A DNA stretch of 41,909 nt, from NCBI GenBank assembly GCA_003224905.1, contig QIAA01000053.1:1-41909 (forward strand). Reading direction: 5' to 3'. This document shows, in pieces, positions 1 to 10,009 of this stretch; within the stretch, counting starts at the first letter, position 1, and every line of letters starts with the position of its first letter. The notes beneath the pieces were generated by a model, which saw only the letters and a program-made list of their open reading frames with translations, was not told the DNA's origin and did no database searches. The DNA is from Acidobacteriota bacterium. Lineage in GTDB: Bacteria > Acidobacteriota > Terriglobia > Terriglobales > Acidobacteriaceae. Position numbers and translations under genes: made by a program.

Positions 1-1367
1 AGCATCGCCTTAAGTCCTTCACGTATGCAGATCTCCCGCGCCACATCGCTCGTAAGGCGTTCCTCTGCAGGCCTCCCCATAAACCGCAATGCCTCGCGAA
101 TCCGCGATTCCGGCACCACATTCAAATACGGAGACTGCTCCAGCTGCACCGCCAGTGCCTGCTTCAGCGTGCCGTCGAAAACTGGATCACCGGTTGTATT
201 CACAAAATCCGCCAGCAGGATCGAATCTTTTTCTGTCAAACCGTGCGCACGAGTGCGATAGAAAAACACGCCCCCCACGGCTAGAGCGACCAAACTGATT
301 ACTGTGGCGGCCACTAGCCAACGTAGCTTCTTTTGGGCGGGCACGCTCGACGCGCTTGGCGTCACAGCCGTTTGGCTCACAGACGGTGCGCTTAGAACCC
401 GCGCGGAGCTCGAGACCCGAGCCGGCGCTGCTGCCAAAGCTCCTTCGTTCTCCGTGGCTGCAGGAACCTCGGCTACCACAAATCCCGAGCGGCTCGAATC
501 TGTATCGCGCTTCAGCCGTTGCAACTCGGCCCTCATCTCCGACGCGTGCTGATATCGAAGATTGCGGTCCTTCTCCAGCGCGCGATTAATGATGCGCTCC
601 AGTTCGGCAGGAAGATCCGGATTCAAGCGCACCGACGAAACCGGCGCCCGGCTCAGGATCGCCTCAAAAATTACCGCGGAGGTATCACCGCGAAAAGGCA
701 CAGCACCGGTCGCCATCTCGTACAAAACCGCGCCAAACGAGAAGAGATCAGTGCGGCTGTCCAGTTCCTTCCCCCGCGCCTGCTCCGGCGACATGTAGGC
801 AACAGTCCCTAACGTAGTTCCTGGACTGGTCAAGTGCTGCGCGCTGACTCCCGCTGTCGGCAGCGAAGCGCCTGCTTCCTGCAGCGCCGTGGCTTCCATC
901 GTCACTTTCGCCAGTCCGAAATCCAGAATCTTGGCGTGTCCCCGTTTAGTTACGAAAATGTTGGCAGGCTTGATGTCGCGATGAATGATGCCTTCGGAAT
1001 GAGCTGCGTCTAAACCATCCGCAACTTCGATCGCAATCGACAGCAGAGTCTCGAGCTCAAGCGGCCGCCCCGCGATTCGGTGCTTCAAAGTCACACCATC
1101 GAGATACTCCATGACGATGAACGCCTGCCCGTTCTGCTCATCAATTTCGTGGATCGTGCAGATGTTGGGATGGTTCAGCGCCGAGGCCGCCTTCGCTTCG
1201 CGCTGAAAACGCCCCAAGGCTTGCGGGTCTTTGGCAACTTCGTCGGGAAGGAACTTCAAGGCGACAAAGCGACCGAGCTTGATGTCTTCCGCCTTGTAGA
1301 CCACACCCATCCCACCGCCGCCGAGCTTCTCAACGATTCGATAGTGGGAAATGATCTGGCCGAGCAT
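1..1367 (-). CDS. Serine/threonine protein kinase with TM helix and extracytoplasmic domain (partial)
   Basis: Pknb/Hanks-type kinase, truncated by the left window edge; 455 residues are visible. The reading starts at an ATG at 1367. The Gly-rich loop [10 protein letters not shown] (about residues 15-24), the ATP-binding Lys in VALKFL (about 38), the catalytic HRDIKPAN (about 129-136), DFGLAK (about 149-154) and the SPEQ activation-segment end are all intact, so an active enzyme is expected. A roughly 130-residue linker leads to one hydrophobic helix near residues 352-370 followed by FYRTR. After it comes a segment containing [18 protein letters not shown], which in acidobacterial kinases begins a periplasmic CsgG/TPR-type region; any TPRs lie outside the window. 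The role is therefore likely transmembrane signalling by phosphorylation of cytoplasmic targets. The substrate and signal are unknown. The start lies 11 bases from a large inverted repeat. Confidence 0.93.
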   Translation of the reverse strand, partial: MLGQIISHYRIVEKLGGGGMGVVYKAEDIKLGRFVALKFLPDEVAKDPQALGRFQREAKAASALNHPNICTIHEIDEQNGQAFIVMEYLDGVTLKHRIAGRPLELETLLSIAIEVADGLDAAHSEGIIHRDIKPANIFVTKRGHAKILDFGLAKVTMEATALQEAGASLPTAGVSAQHLTSPGTTLGTVAYMSPEQARGKELDSRTDLFSFGAVLYEMATGAVPFRGDTSAVIFEAILSRAPVSSVRLNPDLPAELERIINRALEKDRNLRYQHASEMRAELQRLKRDTDSSRSGFVVAEVPAATENEGALAAAPARVSSSARVLSAPSVSQTAVTPSASSVPAQKKLRWLVAATVISLVALAVGGVFFYRTRAHGLTEKDSILLADFVNTTGDPVFDGTLKQALAVQLEQSPYLNVVPESRIREALRFMGRPAEERLTSDVAREICIREGLKAM

Positions 1368-1377
1368 GGGATAGCCT

Positions 1378-1427
1378 TCAGCTTTCAGTGGTTAGCTATC
1401 AGCCCATTGCTGAGAGCTGAAAGCTGA
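1378..1427. repeat. Imperfect nested inverted repeat of AGCT/CAGC motifs beside the kinase start
   Basis: TCAGCTTTCAG (1378-1388) is the exact reverse complement of CTGAAAGCTGA (1417-1427). Inside, AGCTATCAGC pairs with GCTGAGAGCT with one mismatch. In the kinase mRNA this would fold directly upstream of the GAAGG/ATG region. It could be a REP-like dispersed repeat or a 5' UTR hairpin; nothing in the window decides between them. Confidence 0.7.
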
Positions 1428-1734
1428 TGGCTGGCAGCTTGATAACGTCCGGCAATCTTAAGTGCTCACAAACAAAGTAGTCAACGAACAGCGCTGGAGA
1501 ATCACGAAACCCGCGATGCCGGCCGCGAACAAGTCGGTTGTTTACCTTGGACACATTTAAGTGCTGCTCACCATTCGATCTCTACTCACGAAACAATTCT
1601 CAGGCCAGCTACAACGTGCAAAGCTCGTGGCAACCAATAGTCGGCAGAAATCCCACCAGCCTCATCACGCAGCCGCCCCGCTCTCGTGGACTGCAATCGA
1701 AGAGGATTGCATAAGCACCCCCGGCAGGGAATCA

Positions 1735-1751
1735 GCATACTACTTGTATGC
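1735..1751. promoter_or_regulatory. Perfect 6-bp-arm palindrome upstream of the methyltransferase (possible operator)
   Basis: GCATAC (1735-1740), a 5-base spacer TACTT, then GTATGC (1746-1751). It is centred about 90 bases before the preferred methyltransferase start. This geometry fits a dimeric repressor site, but no regulator gene is adjacent. Low confidence that it is functional. Confidence 0.3.
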
Positions 1752-1833
1752 ACATTTTCTGGCCGCACGAGCTCGTGATCGAAGTGAACTTGCGTGGTGG
1801 CCTTACAGTTGGGGAGTCATCTATATTGATCTA

Positions 1834-2868
1834 ATGCATGCGACTAGCCCGCAACTCGATCCCGGTCCCATCCTTCAAACTGCCTTTGCCTTCTGGTCTT
1901 CCAAGGTTCTCCTCACTGCGGTGGAGTTCGAAGTATTTACCAAGCTCGGCAATCGTCGGCTTACAGGCGCGCAAATGGGCGCCGAAGTCGGCTTGCACCG
2001 GCGCGCGATCAGCGACTTCTTCGATGCGCTGGTTGCGATGAAATTCCTCGATCGCGAGGGCGACGGCCCTGACGCGAAATATTTCAATACACCTTCCGCT
2101 TCCCTCTATCTCGACAGCAGCAGCCCGCGCTACATCGGCGGAATTCTTATCATGCTGAATGACCGCCTGTTCAAGTTCTGGCACGACCTCCCAACTGCCT
2201 TGCGTACGGGGAGCCCGCAGAACGAAACCAAGCATGGCCAGAAGGCGATCTTTGAAGAGCTTTACGAAGAACTACCCAGGCTCGAACAGTTCATGGGCGC
2301 AATGACCGGGCTTTCCCGGATTAACTTCGAAGCCTTCGCGGCGAAGTTCGACTTTTCGAGATATAAGACTCTGTGCGACGTAGGTGGCGCAACCGGCCTG
2401 CTCAGTATCGAATGTGCAAAGAAGCATCCGCACCTTAAGTGCATTTCCTTCGATCTGCCGCCCGTCGAACCGATCGCGCAGAAGCACATTGCGGCTGCCG
2501 GTCTCAGTGACCGAGTCAGCACTGCCTCTGGCGATTTCTTCAAGGACCCACTGCCCAAGGCTGACCTGATCACGATGGGCATGATTCTTCACGATTGGAA
2601 TCTCGAGAAGAAAATGCACCTCATCCGTTTGGCTTACGAGGCTCTGCCGCCAGGCGGTGCACTCGTTGCAATCGAAGCTCTGATTGACGACGCACGACGT
2701 GAGAATGTTTTTGGACTTCTCATGTCGTTGAACATGCTCATCGAGTTCGGCGATGCATTCGATTATTCGGGCGCGGATTTCCGCAAGTGGTGCGGAGAAG
2801 TGGGTTTCAAACGCTTTGACGTCATTCATCTCGCTGGAGCCTCCAGCGCGGCAATTGCGTACAAATAG
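1834..2868 (+). CDS. SAM-dependent O-methyltransferase (methyltransf_2 / COMT-like)
   Basis: 344 residues from ATG 1834, the usual size for this family. The N-terminal about 100 residues are a winged-helix dimerisation domain (FWSSKVLLTAVEFEVFTKL, residues 20-38). The Rossmann SAM-binding domain follows, with motif I DVGGATG (182-188), an acidic SAM-ribose position in FDLPP (206-210), GDFF (233-236) and the HDW motif (253-255) that contains the catalytic-base His of plant-type O-methyltransferases. It probably methylates a hydroxyl of a small aromatic or polyketide-like metabolite in the cytoplasm; the substrate cannot be told. An in-frame extension back to GTG 1561 exists but lacks family similarity. 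A GGGGAG at 1811-1816 is rather far from the ATG, so the exact start is less certain than the product class. Confidence 0.88.
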   Translation: MHATSPQLDPGPILQTAFAFWSSKVLLTAVEFEVFTKLGNRRLTGAQMGAEVGLHRRAISDFFDALVAMKFLDREGDGPDAKYFNTPSASLYLDSSSPRYIGGILIMLNDRLFKFWHDLPTALRTGSPQNETKHGQKAIFEELYEELPRLEQFMGAMTGLSRINFEAFAAKFDFSRYKTLCDVGGATGLLSIECAKKHPHLKCISFDLPPVEPIAQKHIAAAGLSDRVSTASGDFFKDPLPKADLITMGMILHDWNLEKKMHLIRLAYEALPPGGALVAIEALIDDARRENVFGLLMSLNMLIEFGDAFDYSGADFRKWCGEVGFKRFDVIHLAGASSAAIAYK

Positions 2869-2949
2869 AAGAATCGAATCAGAAGGCTAGGCAAAAGCAC
2901 TGTCGACGAATTCCCATTACATTCCTTCGAACTTATAGATGGGCATAGC

Positions 2950-3741
2950 TTGAACTTCACCGTGTTCCTTGGCGGAGGGCGGATTACGAGCGCCCTGATT
3001 GCAGGCTTGCGGCTTGCCGGCTACGAGACGCCCATCGTTGTGCATGACCGCCATCTTCGGAAGTTGCAGCAGCTCAAGCGGCAGTACAGCGTGGAAATCG
3101 AGCCCAATCTGTCTCGCGCTGTGGGACAGGCCAGCTTACTGATCTTAGCCGTACGACCGGATTCTCTCGACGAACTTCTCAAGCAGATGGGAAGGATCAA
3201 TCGTCCCGTAACCGCGGTGAGCCTGGCCGCTGGCGTGCCGCTCGCTAAGTTGCAAACTCGATTGGGACCACCCGTGCGCTGGGCGCGCGCTATGCCCAGC
3301 CCCGCTTGCCTAAGGGGGACCGGGTTAACCGCCGTAGCATTTGAACGCGCCCTTTCTCCGGCAGCAAGACGTGAGGTGAAAAAATTCTTTGCGAAGGTCG
3401 GCTCGGTGTTGGAACTTCCGGAGTCGCAGTTCGACGCCTTCACCGTGACCTACTCTCCCAGTCACGGCTATCACACTCTTGCCACGCTGGCGAGCGTGGC
3501 TGAGAAACTTGGGTTGCAGCGCAAGGCCGCACTCACGGCAGCCGCCCACGCTTTGGCAGATGGCATTCTCTGCTGGCGCGAAACCCGAACCAGTTTGCGA
3601 GACTTGTTGGATGAGGCCGCAACCCCCGGTGGAATCGCAGCGACGGTAATGTCGAGCATCGACGCTGCCGGCTACCGGCGCATCCTGGAACGTTCCCTGC
3701 GCCGCGGACTGATGCGGGCACGGAAAAACGCCAAAAACTGA
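2950..3741 (+). CDS. Pyrroline-5-carboxylate reductase-like (ProC family)
   Basis: 263 residues from a TTG start with AGATGGG about 8 bases upstream. The N-terminus is a Rossmann fold with FLGGGRITSALIAGL in place of the usual GxGxMA signature. AVRPDSL is the typical second NAD(P) contact region (A-V-K-P), and the C-terminal dimerisation domain ends in LLDEAATPGGIAATVMSSID, matching the family's V-T-S-P-G-G-T hallmark. ProC reduces 1-pyrroline-5-carboxylate to proline with NAD(P)H. The sequence is divergent (R-I in place of the Met-Ala of the first loop), so a ProC paralogue with another imine substrate is possible. It sits 81 bases after the methyltransferase on the same strand and may be co-transcribed. 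Confidence 0.85.
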   Translation: MNFTVFLGGGRITSALIAGLRLAGYETPIVVHDRHLRKLQQLKRQYSVEIEPNLSRAVGQASLLILAVRPDSLDELLKQMGRINRPVTAVSLAAGVPLAKLQTRLGPPVRWARAMPSPACLRGTGLTAVAFERALSPAARREVKKFFAKVGSVLELPESQFDAFTVTYSPSHGYHTLATLASVAEKLGLQRKAALTAAAHALADGILCWRETRTSLRDLLDEAATPGGIAATVMSSIDAAGYRRILERSLRRGLMRARKNAKN

Positions 3742-3943
3742 CGCAACCTGCTGCCTCTATAGCGCAAAGGTTTTGCAGACCACCTACTCTAGTCCATCCC
3801 AAACACGGGGCCACACGCGGTAAAATAGCAGTCTTTGCCAACAGGGCTGGCAATGCGGCTTTCAGGCGATGGAGCCTTACTTTCAAAGGGTGCTAGAGAG
3901 TCTCTCGCACGAAAGTAATTACCGCAAATCGAGACCCCGTTAG

Positions 3944-5926
3944 ATGATATTTGACGCCGATGGCCGTCGGACAGCGAACCATGCCACAGAGTCTATTGGA
4001 CTGTTCTTAATGGGTGGATGCCTCCATGAGTTTTCCTGGCCGCGGCGCGCGTCCGATGGCCGCTATTACCAGATCTGTATTCTGTGCAACCTCAAGCGCG
4101 AATATGATTGGCACAGCATGCGGCGCATCGAACCCGAAAGCGCCGCGCCGGAAGGAGTGACTCCGAACCCACGTGCTCAGCTCAAACTGCTGCTCGAGCT
4201 GGAACCCGCGACGCGCGTCTTTTTCCGGAACCTTTTCGATCTGCTCCTGTTCCGCTCCAAATCCGTTATTACCACGTCCAGACCCGCGCCTTTCTGGAGC
4301 GATGTATTTGTCTACGCGCGCGTGCCCTGGTGGCGATTCGCGGAGTCGATGGTCGGCCACGTCCTCACGATTGCAGCAGTGTTGATTGGATCGCGCGCAT
4401 GGACACAGCTGGAACAGCCGCAGCCCCTGAGAATTTCGCGTAAGGATTATGTTACCTACTACAGTCCTTCTCAGTCGTTTCCGGCGATGAAAGCAAGAGC
4501 GCCTGTCCGCACCGCGTCCAGGGGCGGATCCAAGTCTCTACATCACGCCGGTATCCGGGTGGCAGCGGGACGCGTCCACAAGGCGCTAACAGCGCCTAAT
4601 ATTAAGCTGGCCGCGTTTGCGCCTCCCAATCTCGCGGTGCCGAATGCAATAGCTCCGGCGGCACCGGCAGCGGCTAATACCTTCAACCGACGTCCGCAAC
4701 TAACGTTGCCTGCTGGATGGACGTCGGCAATCGCACCACCGCCTGACGTAAATCAGGCGGGCAGCGGCCGCTCTCATTCCTACCAGATTTCCGTCATTGC
4801 TCCGGCGCCAGGAGTTGACGGAATTTCCTCGCAACGCGGACTAGCTGTGCTCGGCGCAGTCGTGGTCTCTCCGTTGCCAAGCCTGCAAGGCTCAATGCGA
4901 AACCTGGGAGACGTGAACATCGGCCACGCCCGCGTCGTCCAGCCTGCGCCCCGCTTGCCTGTTGACGAGCAGCACGCAGGTTTGGGGATGGCCCTGGCGG
5001 GCTTGAGCGAGTTAACCGGCTCGATTGTCTCGCCTCCGCCCTTGGTTCGGGGCTATGAAACTCTCGGCGCCGGGCGCGCGGGTCCGGTCTCTAACACCGG
5101 ATTGCAGGTTGTGGAACCCGCGCCGTCGTTATCCACACAAGAACGGCACGCTCTGGGAATGTCGCGAGGTTCTCTGGGTGGCGGTCTGACTGCTTCTGTC
5201 GTTTCTCCGCCTCCGTCTATTCAAGCCGATGGAACATTCGGCAATGGCCGCAGAGGCCCGGTACCCAGGGATGGGGGGCAGGTCGTGGGGCCGGCACCGT
5301 CGTTGTCGGGAACAGAGCTGGCTGCGGGAATGGGCCGAGCTTCGCTGGGCGGCAACGCAGCTGACTCCGTGGTGCCTCCAGCCCCATCTATTCAAGGAGA
5401 AGGAACTTTCGGCAACGGCCGCGGTGGTTCTGCGACAGGCGGTGAGTCGCAAGCCGTCCCTCCAGCTCCCTCAGTTCGAGACACATATGCCTCTGCAACG
5501 CTGGGGCGGCCCTCGGCGATGGACCTGCGATCCACAATTTCACGACCGCCAAGGCCATTAGTCGATGATCGGCGACCCATTCAGGAACTGCAGCTACGTT
5601 TGGTCGCATTAGCGTCGGCAACGCCGGGTTCGTCTTATTTTTCGAACTATGAGGTTTTCATCGCCGAGAGACGGATCGGCAAAGACGAGTCGCAGCTCAT
5701 AAAGCTGGTTTACGTTTCGCTTCCGTATCAGCGGCGCTTATCGCAATACGCCGTAGACAACTCGCGCGTCTACAAGCTTCGCGTGACTAGAGATCTGACC
5801 TGCGACGAAAGCCTGCTACAGATGACGTGGCCTGATACTGACTCACACTCTTCAACTGAGAGAAACAGCATGCTTCCCTGCTATCGAACTACCGCGGACG
5901 ATTATCGCCGGGCGGTGGGCCACTAA
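3944..5926 (+). CDS. TonB-like envelope protein with Cys/His N-terminal box and Pro-rich tandem repeat
   Basis: 660 residues; function not established. Residues 26-48 hold C-x-H ... C-x-x-C (C26, H28, C45, C48), a small zinc-ribbon-like box of a kind seen at the N-terminus of acidobacterial envelope proteins. A hydrophobic segment at about 134-150 is the only clear membrane helix. Residues 220-540 are a Pro/Ala/Gly/Ser-rich linker containing about ten copies of a [VAI][VI]-x-P-[PAL]-P-x-[LIV] motif. Copies from residue 307 recur every 24-30 residues and alternate as a 57-58-residue super-repeat that includes GTFGNGR. The C-terminal about 110 residues (544-625) form a compact domain ending near a Cys. 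Cytoplasmic head, TM, extended periplasmic linker and C-terminal domain resembles TonB, by architecture only. An alternative start is ATG 4010 just before GGCLHEF. Confidence 0.8.
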   Translation: MIFDADGRRTANHATESIGLFLMGGCLHEFSWPRRASDGRYYQICILCNLKREYDWHSMRRIEPESAAPEGVTPNPRAQLKLLLELEPATRVFFRNLFDLLLFRSKSVITTSRPAPFWSDVFVYARVPWWRFAESMVGHVLTIAAVLIGSRAWTQLEQPQPLRISRKDYVTYYSPSQSFPAMKARAPVRTASRGGSKSLHHAGIRVAAGRVHKALTAPNIKLAAFAPPNLAVPNAIAPAAPAAANTFNRRPQLTLPAGWTSAIAPPPDVNQAGSGRSHSYQISVIAPAPGVDGISSQRGLAVLGAVVVSPLPSLQGSMRNLGDVNIGHARVVQPAPRLPVDEQHAGLGMALAGLSELTGSIVSPPPLVRGYETLGAGRAGPVSNTGLQVVEPAPSLSTQERHALGMSRGSLGGGLTASVVSPPPSIQADGTFGNGRRGPVPRDGGQVVGPAPSLSGTELAAGMGRASLGGNAADSVVPPAPSIQGEGTFGNGRGGSATGGESQAVPPAPSVRDTYASATLGRPSAMDLRSTISRPPRPLVDDRRPIQELQLRLVALASATPGSSYFSNYEVFIAERRIGKDESQLIKLVYVSLPYQRRLSQYAVDNSRVYKLRVTRDLTCDESLLQMTWPDTDSHSSTERNSMLPCYRTTADDYRRAVGH

Positions 5927-5935
5927 ACCGGTAGT

Positions 5936-6367
5936 TCAAATCCGCAGCTGCGCTACAGCCTCGCTGGCCGAAATAATTGGAATTCCTTGCACCTCTCCGA
6001 GCGAAAGCAAGCCCGCCTTGTCGCCCGTGACCAGCAGTGATGCCTTCCCATCCACGGCCGTCTCCAGGAACACATCGTCGTCCGGATCCGGGCTGAGCCT
6101 TATCGTAGAGGCCAACTCCACGCGCTCGGTCTGGTAGACGAGGTAAGCTGCAATATCGGCGATGAATGCATCCGTGATTTTCTTGAACCGCCGAATACGC
6201 GGATACTCCAGAACCCGCAGGTACTCTTCTACGATCGGATCCGAGACCAAGTGGATGATTCTTCGCTCTCGAATCGCGGTGAGGATTTGAGCAGGCGAAC
6301 CGCGCGCGGAAATCAAACTACTGACAAAGATATTCGTGTCAAGCACCAGACGCGGCAGTGTTATCAA
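5936..6367 (-). CDS. PIN-domain toxin of a toxin-antitoxin pair (VapC-like ribonuclease)
   Basis: 143 residues. The PIN-domain acidic set is visible: D10 in LDTNIF, E47/E48 in IVEEYL, the D94/D96-D98 cluster in DPDDDVFLE, and D116 in TGDKAGL. This fits a Mg-dependent endoribonuclease of the 'putative toxin, PIN family' type (COG1569-like). The only usable start is TTG at 6367, which overlaps the TGA stop of the upstream antitoxin (shared TTGA), so translation is coupled. It ends 10 bases from the convergent end of the 660-residue envelope protein. Confidence 0.87.
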   Translation of the reverse strand: MITLPRLVLDTNIFVSSLISARGSPAQILTAIRERRIIHLVSDPIVEEYLRVLEYPRIRRFKKITDAFIADIAAYLVYQTERVELASTIRLSPDPDDDVFLETAVDGKASLLVTGDKAGLLSLGEVQGIPIISASEAVAQLRI

Positions 6368-6630
6368 CGTCCACGGCGGCTTTTCCTGACCGCCTTTACC
6401 GCTTGGCTGACCACGCGTTCAACTTCCCGGGCAGGAACGGCACGATTGGCGAACCGCACCTCGTCCACAGACTTCCAGGGATCCATATGCTTCAAGGCCC
6501 GCCTTACGATTACCGCCTGGGTAAAAATACCGCTGATCGAGATCCCCTTCTCGAACGCCTCCCTGGCAATTTCTTCATGCACGCTCGCCGGCACACGGAC
6601 ATGCACCTGACCATTAAAGCTTCGTGTCAT
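6364..6630 (-). CDS. Ribbon-helix-helix antitoxin partner of the PIN toxin
   Basis: 88 residues from ATG 6630. Residues 7-40 (GQVHVRVPASVHEEIAREAF and on) read as an Arc/MetJ-type ribbon-helix-helix: a beta strand of alternating residues then two helices. The basic C-terminal part, ending KSRRGR, would be the toxin-binding tail. Its stop overlaps the toxin start. It should bind the TATACC/GGTATA palindrome just upstream and repress its own operon; that is inferred from the behaviour of this class. The reading frame stays open far upstream, antisense to the fucosidase, but that extension is not protein-like. Confidence 0.82.
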   Translation of the reverse strand: MTRSFNGQVHVRVPASVHEEIAREAFEKGISISGIFTQAVIVRRALKHMDPWKSVDEVRFANRAVPAREVERVVSQAVKAVRKSRRGR

Positions 6631-6650
6631 TAGATTTCCAGAAATCCTTC

Positions 6651-6672
6651 TATACCAATATACCACGGTATA
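6651..6672. promoter_or_regulatory. Operator-like array of TATACC half-sites upstream of the antitoxin
   Basis: TATACC at 6651, a second TATACC at 6659 and its inverse GGTATA at 6667-6672 give one perfect 14-bp palindrome (6659-6672) plus a direct half-site exactly 8 bases away. It lies 21-42 bases upstream of the antitoxin ATG. RHH antitoxins typically bind such half-site arrays cooperatively. The AT-rich sequence may also contain the promoter. Confidence 0.6.
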
Positions 6673-6789
6673 AATACTAGTCGTTCCCCCACGCTCTGCC
6701 TGCATTACAATCTTGAGGCCGAGCGTAGCCCCAGCGAACGATCTGCGGTCTCGGTCTCTCATTACGCGCCGCAGACCGACGAGGAGCCA

Positions 6790-8121
6790 ATGAGTCACAA
6801 TCGAATCACCCGCCGTGATCTGCTGATCAGCTCTGCTTCCGCGATGGCGACGAGCGCGATCGTCCCACGCGCTCTGGCAGCGTCCAGTCAAAATCCTGGC
6901 TCCGAAGATGCCGACCGCATTCGCCGTATGAAATGGTGGCACGATGCGCGCTTCGGCATGTTTATTCACTGGGGCCTGTATAGCGTGCTCGGCCGCCACG
7001 AGTGGGTGATGGAAAACGAAGGCATCCCGGTCGCGGAATACGAGCAGTTGGCTCAGCTCTTCCAACCCAAACCCAACGCCGCGCGCGACTGGGCCAGGCT
7101 GGCTCGCGCTGCGGGCCAGAAGTACATGGTGATGACAACCAAGCATCACGAAGGCTTTTGCAACTTCGACACCAAGCTGACCGACTACTGCGCTCCCAAG
7201 CAGGGGCCCGGGCGCGACCTGGTCCGCGAATTCGTCGATGCTGCCAGGGCCGAAGGTTTGCGCGTCGGCTTCTATTACTCGCTGATGGACTGGCACCATC
7301 CCGACGGCGCGCGGTGTGCCACAGACGAATCCGCGCGCAAGCGCTTCGTTGCCTATACCCACGGCCTCATCCGCGAACTGATGACCAACTACGGGAAGAT
7401 CGACATCCTCTGGTATGACGTCGATTGGCCACTCACTCCTGCGCAGTGGGAATCAGAGCAAATGAACCGCATGGTCTTCGAGCTCCAGCCCGACATAATC
7501 GTCAATAACCGCAATGGTGTCCCGGGCGATTTCTCCACGCCGGAGCAGGAGATCACCGCCGAGAAATCAGGCCGGGCGTGGGAAACATGCATGACGTTGA
7601 ACGATAGTTGGGGTTACCAACGAGCCGACGACAACTGGAAGACTTCCAGGCAGGTTGTTCGGAACCTCATCGATTGTGTCCGTGATGGCGGAAATTATCT
7701 GTTGAACATTGGCCCGCGCCCCGACGGCTCCATTCCCGAAGAATCCGTCCGCACATTAACCGAAGTCGGCCAATGGCTGCGGCGCAACGGCGAGTCCGTT
7801 TATCAGTCGGATCTTTGTCAACCCCGGCAATCCACTTATGCCGGGTTCACTCGCAAGGGAAACACGCTCTACATGCACGTCTATTTCTGGCCCGGCGACT
7901 ATGTCGCGATCGCCGGCCTCCAGTCGCGGGTCAAGTCGTCTCGTTTTTTAGCTACCGGACAGAAGATTGATTTCCAGCAGGATCGCTTTCGCGTGCGTTT
8001 CACCGGACTGCCCGCGGCAGCTCCTGACATTCCGGTCACCACCATTGCGATCGAATGTGAAAGCGAACCTATCCAGGACACGCTTTTCGTCCGCAACCAA
8101 AGACCGCGGAACGGGCTATAA
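6790..8121 (+). CDS. Alpha-L-fucosidase, glycoside hydrolase family 29, Tat-exported
   Basis: 443 residues. ATG 6790 is preceded by GAGGAG three bases upstream. Residues 1-31 are a Tat signal peptide (TRRDLLI, then a short hydrophobic stretch ending ALA). The catalytic (beta/alpha)8 barrel follows: WWHDARFGMFIHWG (49-62), TTKHHEGF (116-123), SLMDWHHPD (164-172) and DILWYDVDWP (205-214), where D210 aligns with the GH29 nucleophile. NIGPRPDG is another family hallmark. It removes alpha-L-fucose from glycans in the periplasm or outside the cell. The acid/base residue is not conserved enough in this family to place by eye. It is apparently transcribed alone. Confidence 0.95.
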   Translation: MSHNRITRRDLLISSASAMATSAIVPRALAASSQNPGSEDADRIRRMKWWHDARFGMFIHWGLYSVLGRHEWVMENEGIPVAEYEQLAQLFQPKPNAARDWARLARAAGQKYMVMTTKHHEGFCNFDTKLTDYCAPKQGPGRDLVREFVDAARAEGLRVGFYYSLMDWHHPDGARCATDESARKRFVAYTHGLIRELMTNYGKIDILWYDVDWPLTPAQWESEQMNRMVFELQPDIIVNNRNGVPGDFSTPEQEITAEKSGRAWETCMTLNDSWGYQRADDNWKTSRQVVRNLIDCVRDGGNYLLNIGPRPDGSIPEESVRTLTEVGQWLRRNGESVYQSDLCQPRQSTYAGFTRKGNTLYMHVYFWPGDYVAIAGLQSRVKSSRFLATGQKIDFQQDRFRVRFTGLPAAAPDIPVTTIAIECESEPIQDTLFVRNQRPRNGL

Positions 8122-8266
8122 GCGCCGCGTCGCAACTCGCTGTGCTGAACGATTCGCCTGATGGATATTGAGCGTTGACGAGTTCGGCTTACTGCCACAC
8201 GAGACACGGGCACAAACGATTAGGGTGGGCTGCTCGATTAGAGATAGGACAAAAACAGGCACCAGG

Positions 8267-8506
8267 CTATTGGATCTCCGACTCGGGAGGGGCGATCTGA
8301 TAACTGCGCGACTCTTCGACCTTGCCGACTCCCTTTAATCCTCGCAGGGCATGAACCTTCTCGGAATCAATTTTGCCGGTCACGACCCCCAGAGACTTGA
8401 GTTCCTGGTCGACCTCGAATCCATTTTTTTTCATCCCATCGACCACCTCTGGGAATTGGGATAGATGTTCATCCTGTATAGATACAGTCACGTTCAGTTT
8501 GGCCAT
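8267..8506 (-). CDS. Small stand-alone subtilisin-propeptide-like protein
   Basis: 79 residues: a beta strand (KLNVTVSIQD), a helix (FPEVVDGMKKNGF), strands (VVTGKID), a helix (KVHALRGLKGV) and a final KVEESRSYQI. This order and the closing GV-x-x-VEE pattern resemble the inhibitor-I9 propeptide fold of subtilases. Similar small proteins are sometimes labelled 'ketohydroxyglutarate aldolase' in annotations, a name nothing here supports. It lies 69 bases downstream of the S8 protease on the same strand, so a role as folding chaperone or inhibitor of that protease is a reasonable inference. No signal peptide is seen. Confidence 0.75.
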   Translation of the reverse strand: MAKLNVTVSIQDEHLSQFPEVVDGMKKNGFEVDQELKSLGVVTGKIDSEKVHALRGLKGVGKVEESRSYQIAPPESEIQ

Positions 8507-8575
8507 AGATCCTTCTTGCCCGGGCTCACACGAGGCAGCCTAGTAGCGCCCCGCGTAAGCCCAGGATAAGTTGTT

Positions 8576-10009
<1,434 letters not shown>

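Larger units (their letters stand above)
1368..1833. other. Intergenic region between divergent kinase and methyltransferase genes
   Basis: About 466 bases. The left part holds the inverted repeat at 1378-1427. The stretch from 1561 to 1833 is open in the methyltransferase frame (GTG at 1561), but its translation is compositionally odd and matches no methyltransferase domain, so it is treated as non-coding. A palindrome GCATAC-N5-GTATGC lies at 1735-1751 and could be an operator. Promoters for both flanking genes must lie here; no convincing -35/-10 pair was picked out. Confidence 0.5.

Noticed and set aside
1561..1833. In-frame N-terminal extension of the methyltransferase from GTG 1561
   Set aside because: The extra 91 residues are not like any methyltransferase domain and the shorter product has the normal family length.
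2272..2829. 185-codon open frame antisense to the O-methyltransferase
   Set aside because: It mirrors the methyltransferase coding sequence, has no ribosome-binding site and no family-like motifs.
5928..5950. tRNA-like T-arm sequence GTTCAAATCC at the end of the 660-residue gene
   Set aside because: No acceptor, D or anticodon stems can be built around it and it lies inside the coding end of the PIN toxin.
6631..7362. Long open extension of the antitoxin frame antisense to the fucosidase
   Set aside because: The RHH domain starts at ATG 6630; the extension overlaps a well-supported GH29 gene and has no recognisable protein features.
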